The notes under the pieces: generated by a model
What the model was told of the DNA's origin: nothing
Databases searched by the model: none
Seen by the model: only the letters and a program-made list of their open reading frames with translations
Program-made: the position numbers and the translations under genes
Shown here: in pieces, positions 6,399 through 11,833 of the stretch
How positions within the stretch are numbered: the first letter of the stretch is position 1
Layout of the letters: each line of letters opens with the position of its first letter
Assembly: GCA_900539595.1 (NCBI GenBank)
Contig: UQCQ01000022.1
Span: forward strand, 1-19,796
Length of the DNA: 19,796 nucleotides
Origin: an uncultured Mollicutes bacterium
GTDB lineage: Bacteria > Bacillota_I > Bacilli_A > RFN20 > CAG-826
Direction of reading: 5' to 3'

Positions 6399-8247
6399 CG
6401 AAATCACCTCCTCCAAGCTGTGTTTCCACCAATTCGCGGTAGACAGGGGAGCGGGAAAGCAATTCTTCGTGGTTCCCTTGGTCTAGAATTTTTCCATCAT
6501 CAAGAATCAGGATTTTGTCGCAGTCTTTGATGGACAAAATGCGTTGAGCAACAATGAATTTGGTAACATCCGGGATTTCCGTGCGGAACGCTTCACGAAT
6601 TAGGGCATCCGTATGCGTATCCACGGCGGACGTGGAGTCGTCTAGAATCAAAATCTTAGGATTTTTAAGTAGGGCTCTAGCGATGCAAAGGCGTTGGCGT
6701 TGGCCGCCGGAAACGTTCGTCCCGCCTTCTTCGATCGGGGTGTCGTAACCCTTTGGGAATCCGTTGATGAATTCGTCGGCGCAGGCGATATGGCACGCAT
6801 GCTCGATTTGTTCTTGGGTGGCAGATTCGTTCCCCCATAGTAAATTGGAACGGATTGTGCCGGTGAACAAGACGTTTTTTTGCAAAACAACCGCGACGGC
6901 ATCACGCAGCGTCTTCAAATCGTATTCTTTCACGTTATGCCCGCCGACAAGGACTTCTCCTTCTCCGTCTTTTACATCATATAGACGCGCGATTAAGGAG
7001 ATGAACGTGGATTTGGAAGACCCCGTTGCACCGATAATACCAACCGTCGAGCCACTGGGAATATGAACGTCCACATCATGGAGAACGTCTTTATCGCCGT
7101 CTTCAAAATATTTGAAGTTCACGTGGTTGAAGTCTACCGCACCATTAGGAACCTCCATCAAGGCGTTTTCCGGCGAGGTGATGGTCGGCTTTTCAATCAA
7201 AACTTCGTAAATACGTTCTGCGGAGTTGCGGCTAATCGTAATCATGACGAAGCACATCGAAATCATGTTCAGCGCGTTTAGAATCTGCATCGCATAGCTA
7301 AACATCGAGGTGAGTTCGCCCGTACGAAAGGGGCCCGCCCCTCCTGCTGCAACGATAATCTTCGCGCCAAACCATGACAAAGCAAGCATGGCCGCATAAA
7401 CGGATAACTGCATAGCCGGGCTATTGAAAGCAAGAATATGTTCCGCGTGGGTAAACCCGCGATAAATAAAGTAGGAGACGTTGCCGAATTTCTCATTCTC
7501 GAAATCTTCGCGGCCAAAGGATTTGACAACGCGGATTCCGTTAAGGTTTTCTTGAACGGAGGCGTTCAAATCATCATAGGCGTTGAAGACCCGGACGAAA
7601 GTTGGGTGAACAATCGCAGAAATGCCAAATAAAACCGCGCCCAAAAAAGGAATAATGGCTAAGAAGATTAAGGCCAAATGCCATTCGGTAATCGCCGCCA
7701 TCGTCAAAGCAAAAACCATCATAAACGGAGCGCGAACCACCATGCGGAGAATCATTTGAACCGAGTTCTGAACGTTGGAGACGTCCGTCGTCATACGGGT
7801 AACAAGGGATGCCGTAGAGAATTTATCGATATTCGCGAACGAATAGTCCTGAATCTTGTAATACATCTCTTGGCGGAGATTCTTGCCAAAGCCGGCGCTT
7901 GCTTTTGCAGCGCTGAATCCGGCAAGCACGCCCGAGGTGCAACTAATGATGGCTAACCCCATCATAATGCCGCACCACAAACCAAGCGAATTCCAGTCTA
8001 GCGGAGCCTCAGCAGCGTCTTGAATCACGTTTACTGCACTTTGGGCAAAATAAGCAATTAAGACTTCACAAACAACCTCAATTGCCACAAAAATCCATGC
8101 AAAACCCACTTCTTTTCCATATCCGTGCAGATATTTAAGCAGGCGGCGACTCGCATGATATTCTTTCGCTTTTCTTATTTCTTCTTCGCTTTTGCGTTTG
8201 CCTTCTTCCATGAGACGGCGCTCACTATCACTTATCACTCTCTTCAT
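6388..8247 (-). CDS. Heterodimeric ABC exporter, degenerate-site half
   Basis: This 619-residue half-transporter has a six-helix membrane domain (about 45-345) after a charged N-terminus, and a C-terminal nucleotide-binding domain. It departs from consensus at several catalytic positions: Walker A GATGSSKS (406-413; Ser for the last Gly), Walker B ILILDD (Asp 537 where the catalytic Glu normally sits), and Gln 568 in place of the switch His (VAQRILS). The signature VSGGQ (512-516) is good. With the partner it should form one active ATP site (partner Walker motifs plus this signature) and one degenerate site (these Walker motifs plus partner LSQGQ), the known TM287/288, BmrCD and LmrCD arrangement. 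The ATG at 8247 has GAGGAGG upstream. It overlaps marR by 20 bases and the partner by 11, so translation is probably coupled. Confidence 0.9.
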   Translation of the reverse strand: MKRVISDSERRLMEEGKRKSEEEIRKAKEYHASRRLLKYLHGYGKEVGFAWIFVAIEVVCEVLIAYFAQSAVNVIQDAAEAPLDWNSLGLWCGIMMGLAIISCTSGVLAGFSAAKASAGFGKNLRQEMYYKIQDYSFANIDKFSTASLVTRMTTDVSNVQNSVQMILRMVVRAPFMMVFALTMAAITEWHLALIFLAIIPFLGAVLFGISAIVHPTFVRVFNAYDDLNASVQENLNGIRVVKSFGREDFENEKFGNVSYFIYRGFTHAEHILAFNSPAMQLSVYAAMLALSWFGAKIIVAAGGAGPFRTGELTSMFSYAMQILNALNMISMCFVMITISRNSAERIYEVLIEKPTITSPENALMEVPNGAVDFNHVNFKYFEDGDKDVLHDVDVHIPSGSTVGIIGATGSSKSTFISLIARLYDVKDGEGEVLVGGHNVKEYDLKTLRDAVAVVLQKNVLFTGTIRSNLLWGNESATQEQIEHACHIACADEFINGFPKGYDTPIEEGGTNVSGGQRQRLCIARALLKNPKILILDDSTSAVDTHTDALIREAFRTEIPDVTKFIVAQRILSIKDCDKILILDDGKILDQGNHEELLSRSPVYRELVETQLGGGDFDAE

Positions 8248-8686
8248 GGAGAACCTCCTCTGCGTTGAGTTTTACAATTTCCATCAATCGTTCCAAGGTT
8301 GCCTGTTCCTCCAAGCTTAAATGGGAAACAAGTCGATTTTCGTATTGGTCAATAATGCGATGGGCGTTTTCTTCGTGAGCCCGACCTTTGGCCGTCAGAA
8401 CAATTCGTCTTTGCCTGCGATCTTCTTCCGCTTTTTGGTAAACAAGATAGCCAGAGGAAACGAGGGACTTGATGAGCTCGGAAACGCTTGATTTCGATAA
8501 GCCAAAGGATAATTGGATGTCGGCAGCCCCCGCTTCCGGATGGCGATAGAGGTATCCTAATAGCCTTCCCTGCTGTGTGGTGATTTCATCTCCCATGTGG
8601 GAAGCAATCCAGGCTTCCATGCCGTGACGAATGCACTTCGCGGTTTTCGAGATGGCTAGTCCAAGATTTTTTTCTTCTTTTTCCAT
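8228..8686 (-). CDS. MarR-family transcriptional regulator
   Basis: The 152-residue product has the MarR layout. Dimerisation helices at both ends flank a winged helix: the recognition helix region is about 62-81 (GLSKSSVSELIKSLVSSGYL) and the wing about 86-100 contains the conserved D-x-R-x-x-R pattern (EEDRRQRRIVLTAKG). As first gene before two overlapping ABC exporter genes it very likely represses its own operon and is released by a ligand, as described for rcrRPQ of Streptococcus. A perfect TTCGTT/AACGAA inverted repeat lies 15-30 bases upstream of the start and is the likely operator. The ribosome-binding site before the ATG at 8686 is weak (GGAA). The ligand is unknown. Confidence 0.93.
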   Translation of the reverse strand: MEKEEKNLGLAISKTAKCIRHGMEAWIASHMGDEITTQQGRLLGYLYRHPEAGAADIQLSFGLSKSSVSELIKSLVSSGYLVYQKAEEDRRQRRIVLTAKGRAHEENAHRIIDQYENRLVSHLSLEEQATLERLMEIVKLNAEEVLHEESDK

Positions 8687-8700
8687 GCTTAAAATTCCAT

Positions 8701-8716
8701 TTCGTTCGGTAACGAA
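8701..8716. promoter_or_regulatory. Probable MarR operator
   Basis: TTCGTT-CGGT-AACGAA is a perfect 6-bp inverted repeat with a 4-base spacer, between the candidate promoter and the marR start codon. MarR regulators bind short palindromes of this size, and position fits autorepression of the marR-ABC-ABC operon. A second, looser repeat (AAATT-TCATAC-AATTT, 8730-8745) lies just upstream. Confidence 0.6.
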
Positions 8717-8719
8717 CTT

Positions 8720-8748
8720 TATTTTCTCTAAATTTCATACAATTTCAA
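8720..8748 (-). promoter_or_regulatory. Weak candidate promoter of marR operon
   Basis: On the minus strand TTGAAA (plus 8743-8748, 5 of 6 to the -35 consensus) is followed after 17 bases by AAAATA, a poor -10 element. It is placed just upstream of the operator. No terminator is seen between the glycosylase gene and marR, so read-through from upstream is also possible. Confidence 0.3.
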
Positions 8749-8768
8749 TAGGGATGATAAAGATTTTC

Positions 8769-9266
8769 TCAAGAAAGTGCTTTCTTCCAAACTTCTAACA
8801 ACCGTTCCATCGACCAGGCAGCATTCGCCGGACTAGTCGATGGGAGCGTGATGATTTCAATGTTCGAAGGAACATTTTGATAACGATAAAAGCAGGATTC
8901 GGATTTCTTCCCGTTCAGAATGATTCGACGAATAGGCGCTTTTTGAAGAAATTCTTGAATATTGGCCGGAACTACATTTCGGATGGAGGAATCGCTACTA
9001 CCCACTATGTCGCATTCTTCAATCGCATCATATAGGGCAACATGATGCCTTTTGCATAGATTAGTTTTAGTCATAATATCTTGGCTAAATTCCTCTCCAT
9101 AAATGGCAAAAAGCAAAGGCCAAAAACGATTCATGGGATGACCATAAAAGAAATTCTGTTTACGGGACAAAACGCTAGGAAAGGATCCAAGAATCAAAAT
9201 CTCAGAATCCGGAAATAGCAAAGGGCCAAACCCATGACTAGCATGTGCCGCGGTCTTGGATGCCAT
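8769..9266 (-). CDS. DNA-deoxyinosine (hypoxanthine) glycosylase, UDG family 6
   Basis: The 165-residue product resembles the uracil-DNA glycosylase superfamily branch that removes deaminated adenine (hypoxanthine) from DNA. The N-terminal motif LILGSFPSVLSRKQNFFYGHPMNRFWPLL (about residues 24-52) carries the family's GSFPS and active-site Asn (MNRFW). A middle segment IEECDIVGSSDSSIRNVVPANI and the C-terminal LPSTSPANAAWS (about 141-152), the usual substrate-contact loop, complete the pattern. It is expected to start base-excision repair in the cytoplasm. The ATG at 9266 lies inside the dus gene (29-base overlap), with GAGGG about 8 bases upstream, so it is probably translated from the dus mRNA. 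Substrate preference (hypoxanthine versus uracil) is inferred from the family only. Confidence 0.85.
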   Translation of the reverse strand: MASKTAAHASHGFGPLLFPDSEILILGSFPSVLSRKQNFFYGHPMNRFWPLLFAIYGEEFSQDIMTKTNLCKRHHVALYDAIEECDIVGSSDSSIRNVVPANIQEFLQKAPIRRIILNGKKSESCFYRYQNVPSNIEIITLPSTSPANAAWSMERLLEVWKKALS

Positions 9267-10212
9267 GTAAAACCCTCATCAGCTGTTCTTTGGTATGCGT
9301 TTTGGTCGCGATTTCGTTTCTAACTTTCTTATAGCCAGGGAATCCGGAGAAAAAATGAGGGATAATTCCACGGAGTTCACGAACTCCAACAATTTCACCT
9401 TTTTGATCTATCACTTTATTCGCCAAATCTTCCGCCCAAATAGCCTGTTGAATGACACTTGGAGAAGGTAGCAATTCTCCCGTATCTAAATAATGGTTAA
9501 TTTGAGTAACAAGGAAGGGATTTCCCACCCCTCCTCTAGCTACCATTACGCAGTCGGCTCCCGTAATATCCATCGCCTCTTTTGCCTTTTGTGGAGTGAA
9601 GATATCTCCCGAAACGCAGAAGGGAATTTTGACATGCTTTTTCATATCGGAAATCGCGTGATAATCCGCTTCGCCCGTATATCCTTGAGCCTTGGTTCTG
9701 CAGTGAATGGTTAAAAAGGAAACTCCAGCCCTTTCTAATGCTTCAGCAACTTCATAAACATTAATGGAATTTTCATCCCATCCAAGACGGATTTTCGCGC
9801 TGACGGGTTTGGTGGATACGCGACAGATTTCTTTCATATATTCTTCCAGGGCCACAGAGTCCTTCAGCCAAGCGGATCCGGCCCCTGTTTTGGTAACCTT
9901 AAAAACTGGGCATCCTAAGTTAATATCCAAAATGTCAAAATCCGCGCATTTTTCAATTATCTCAATCGCTTTAACGGCGTTTTGCGCGGAAAAGCCAAAT
10001 AATTGTAATCCTACTGGTCGGTCTAACTTTGAAGTTTGAAGGTACTCAAAAGTACGGGCGTTCCCGTAATCGATGCCGCAATCGGAAATCATTTCACTAT
10101 AGCTCAACCCAACGCCAAACGGTTTCATGAAATCGCGATATGCGAGTGTAGTTACCCCTGCCATCGGACCGAGAATTACATGGCCTTGAATTTCAATATT
10201 TTTGATTTTCAT
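9238..10212 (-). CDS. dus: tRNA-dihydrouridine synthase (DusB-like)
   Basis: This 324-residue FMN enzyme reduces selected uridines in the tRNA D-loop with NADPH. The TIM-barrel core begins with VILGPMAGVTTLAYRDF (about 12-28). The catalytic Cys 101 lies in DINLGCPVFKVTKTGAGSAWL. KIRLGW (about 139-144), the IHCRTKAQGYTG motif that binds tRNA and FMN, and MVARGGVGNPFL near the phosphate site follow. Length is typical of DusB. The ATG at 10212 has GGAAGGAG about 11 bases upstream and overlaps the stop of the AbiEi-like gene (ATGA). Its 3' end overlaps the glycosylase gene by 29 bases. In Bacilli a dus gene often sits between ftsH and lysS, so this is probably the ancestral position. Confidence 0.95.
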   Translation of the reverse strand: MKIKNIEIQGHVILGPMAGVTTLAYRDFMKPFGVGLSYSEMISDCGIDYGNARTFEYLQTSKLDRPVGLQLFGFSAQNAVKAIEIIEKCADFDILDINLGCPVFKVTKTGAGSAWLKDSVALEEYMKEICRVSTKPVSAKIRLGWDENSINVYEVAEALERAGVSFLTIHCRTKAQGYTGEADYHAISDMKKHVKIPFCVSGDIFTPQKAKEAMDITGADCVMVARGGVGNPFLVTQINHYLDTGELLPSPSVIQQAIWAEDLANKVIDQKGEIVGVRELRGIIPHFFSGFPGYKKVRNEIATKTHTKEQLMRVLHGIQDRGTC

Positions 10213-10988
10213 AAAATGGAAACTCCTTCCGTGTTTTTATCGAGTATTTGTATCAGACTATCTGGCAGGCTCTGTCTTAAGATTTGTCGTACTTCCTCTT
10301 CCACTTTTCTTCTTTTAGCATAGGTAAGCAATGTAGAATAATTGCACTCATATTTTTGAAGCATTCCTATTAATATCGGTTCCAAGTCGACCCCATAATA
10401 GAAATGCTTAATCGTTCGATCCGCAAGCAGGTCTACCACATACTTTTCTAACCGCAAGGATCCGTCTTTATTCACTGGGGATTTTGAAAACAATTTTTTA
10501 ACGATGATTGACGAATTTTCAAAGTACATTTCGAGGTCATGTTCTTTGGGTTCAACCATCACGTTTCTTCCAAACTTATGGTGAAGCGAATAATAGAGGG
10601 AGAAGGTATTTTCTTTATCGATTTCAAGAATCGTCGCATCGGGCCCGCCAGGCATGGAAAGGAGATTATCAATCCAAGAAGTTTGGTATATGCATAATGA
10701 GGAATAAGGGAAACCTTGTTTCGACAGTTCTAAAATTTTTTTATTTTTTGTAGAGAGTTCAGTTTGGAAAGTTTCCAAAATTCTTTTTCGAAACAACCCG
10801 TACCCGATACTCGTAATTTCGTGTCTAGACACCAGTTCTCCAATGACCCATAAGCAGCTATTTGGAGAGTAGTCCGGGAAAACACGATAGACCAAGTCGT
10901 AAAGCTGATCTTTGGAATAGATACCCTGTCCCATTAAATCGAGAATGTTTTGGTACCCTGAGTTTCCCATAGTCATATTATAAAACAT
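10209..10988 (-). CDS. AbiEi-like antitoxin family protein (DUF6577 type), no partner
   Basis: The 259-residue product has a likely N-terminal winged helix (about 14-70; GIYSKDQLYDLV then a Ser-rich turn and GYGLFRKR). The middle and C-terminal part resembles the DUF6577 relatives of AbiEi antitoxins, with YQTSWIDNLLSMPGG, the LEIDKENTFSLYYSL segment, LEKYVVDLLADRTIKHFYYG and a final YSTLLTYAKRRKVEEEV. AbiEi proteins repress their operon and neutralise the AbiEii nucleotidyltransferase toxin in type IV toxin-antitoxin systems. No AbiEii gene is present on either side; instead it overlaps dus by 4 bases. The ATG at 10988 lacks a ribosome-binding site. If the TATAAT at 10977-10982 is the -10 box, the true start is the ATG at 10970 on a leaderless mRNA. 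The gene is visibly more AT-rich than its upstream neighbours, which suggests acquisition. Family assignment is from memory of the pattern. Confidence 0.6.
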   Translation of the reverse strand: MFYNMTMGNSGYQNILDLMGQGIYSKDQLYDLVYRVFPDYSPNSCLWVIGELVSRHEITSIGYGLFRKRILETFQTELSTKNKKILELSKQGFPYSSLCIYQTSWIDNLLSMPGGPDATILEIDKENTFSLYYSLHHKFGRNVMVEPKEHDLEMYFENSSIIVKKLFSKSPVNKDGSLRLEKYVVDLLADRTIKHFYYGVDLEPILIGMLQKYECNYSTLLTYAKRRKVEEEVRQILRQSLPDSLIQILDKNTEGVSIL

Positions 10989-11005
10989 CGAAGTTTATAT
11001 AAAAA
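10977..11005 (-). promoter_or_regulatory. Possible leaderless promoter of the AbiEi-like/dus operon
   Basis: On the minus strand a perfect TATAAT (plus 10977-10982) is followed by six bases and then the ATG at 10970, exactly where transcription should begin. The -35 at 17-base spacing is poor (TTTTTA, plus 11000-11005) and lies in the hairpin at 10996-11036. None of the three in-frame ATGs (10988, 10976, 10970) has a ribosome-binding site, which fits a leaderless start. Confidence 0.4.
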
Positions 11006-11036
11006 GCCATTTTTTAAAATAGTGGCTTTTTATATA
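10996..11036. terminator. Perfect 14-bp inverted repeat, likely bidirectional terminator
   Basis: TATATAAAAAGCCA (10996-11009) and TGGCTTTTTATATA (11023-11036) are exact reverse complements around a 13-nt AT-only core apart from one G. The GCCA/TGGC stem with an A-tract before and a T-tract after on both strands has terminator form. It sits directly upstream of the AbiEi-like gene and would stop minus-strand transcripts coming from 11.04-11.78 kb. It could also be a regulator-binding palindrome. Confidence 0.55.
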
Positions 11037-11464
11037 GAATTTAATCCTACTAATATACAAGTAAACATCGATATTTTTTCTGAAGTAATGTTTAATTCTA
11101 ATAAATCGGAAATTTTTTGATTTCAAGATTACTTATTTAGGTCTAATTCTTTTGTTTTCTATAGTTTTAAATCTTTATGAAAATCATTTTCACACCTTCA
11201 TGTTTCTAGATTAGTTTCCGCGTCCCTCTTTCTCTTGCTTAGCTAATTTTTAGGAACGTCGTCCTTTCAGTTTTCTTCATAGTCCAAAATGGGAACATGA
11301 TTTAAATGCATTCATCAACCAGACGAAACGAATTCTAAAATTGCATATGAGTTTCCATTTCGTATTTACCGATTGGTTTCTTTGCCACCAATATAAAAGG
11401 ATCAAGCATTGCTCCATCCGTCTTATCTTATAAGTCCTTATTGTCTTCCATTTTATCCGCGATT
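11037..11464. other. AT-rich intergenic stretch, no intact gene
   Basis: No reading frame here resembles a protein I recognise. Composition is clearly more AT-rich than the housekeeping genes. On the minus strand one frame of about 11282-11490 reads like a decayed gene (for example DPFILVAKKPIGKYEMETH at about 11338-11394), interrupted by stops. A 9-base word AAACATCGA at 11063-11071 recurs at 10983-10991 over the AbiEi-like start. Nothing else can be supported. Confidence 0.5.
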
Positions 11465-11737
11465 TTTTGCTTCCATTCGAAAGCAAAATTGGCCTTTTTC
11501 GTCTCTTGCCCCATCAAACATAGAAGCCTGTTTTTAGGCTCGTAGAGACGTTTTACGAGTTAGACGTAGAAATATACGTCCTATGCCCGTTTTGTAAAAC
11601 TAAGCCCTTATTTGGCTTTTTCATTTTTTCACTGGAACGCTCGTTTTTACCCTTTATAACTCCCTTCAGGAGACGTTTGACGGTATGAGGTTATTCTCGC
11701 GAGCAACCCGCTGAGCCCCCCTTATCAGCGATATACC
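11465..11737. other. Hairpin-dense non-coding block
   Basis: Seven separate structures follow one another. There are simple stems at 11465-11488 (TTTTGCTT/AAGCAAAA), 11525-11540 (AGCCT/AGGCT), 11539-11559 (CTCGTA/TACGAG), 11563-11580 (GACGTA/TACGTC), 11602-11618 (AAGCC/GGCTT) and 11660-11672 (CTCC/GGAG). A three-way junction lies at 11682-11737. A 13-base word, GAGACGTTT(T/G)ACG, occurs at 11545-11557 and 11670-11682. No gene and no match to tRNA, tmRNA, RNase P, SRP RNA, T-box or tracrRNA signatures was recognised. The strand is undecided. Confidence 0.5.
11682..11737. other. Possible three-way junction RNA element
   Basis: A closing helix GGTAT/ATACC (11682-11686 with 11733-11737) encloses two arms. 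One is GGTT/AACC (11689-11692 with 11705-11708), with an inner CTCG/CGAG. The other is CGCTGA/TCAGCG (11709-11714 with 11725-11730), with a 10-base C-rich loop (G-rich on the minus strand). All pairs are Watson-Crick, so the strand cannot be told from wobble pairs. It lies about 50 bases beyond the ftsH terminator. Confidence 0.35.
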
Positions 11738-11784
11738 AGGTTAGTGGAACAGTGCCCCTTAACAGCCTTAAAACCTTACATGAG

Positions 11785-11810
11785 AAAAACCCCGCGCACG
11801 AGGCACGGGG
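11785..11810 (-). terminator. Intrinsic terminator of ftsH
   Basis: On the minus strand CCCCGTGC/GCGCGGGG forms an 8-bp GC-rich stem (one G-U pair) around the loop CTCGT, followed by TTTTT. It begins 23 bases past the ftsH stop. The wobble pair is valid only for a minus-strand transcript, which fits the gene direction. Confidence 0.9.
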
Positions 11811-11833
11811 CATTCAGATGAAGAATATAGAGA

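Noticed and set aside
10983..11071. Mobile element (MITE) with 9-bp target duplications around the 14-bp inverted repeat
   Set aside because: The right copy of the 9-base word is 26 bases away from the repeat arm, so the geometry of a target-site duplication is not met.
11277..11486. Minus-strand 69-codon frame as a small gene
   Set aside because: No ribosome-binding site, Trp/Lys-rich implausible translation, and a different frame of the same DNA reads more protein-like.
11602..11632. tracrRNA or type II CRISPR remnant, suggested by an AAATAAGG-like hairpin
   Set aside because: No repeat array, no cas gene and no anti-repeat pairing anywhere in the window.
11640..11780. Known structured RNA (6S, tmRNA, RNase P, SRP RNA, T-box, common riboswitches)
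   Set aside because: None of the conserved core sequences I know for these was found on either strand, so it is described only by its hairpins.
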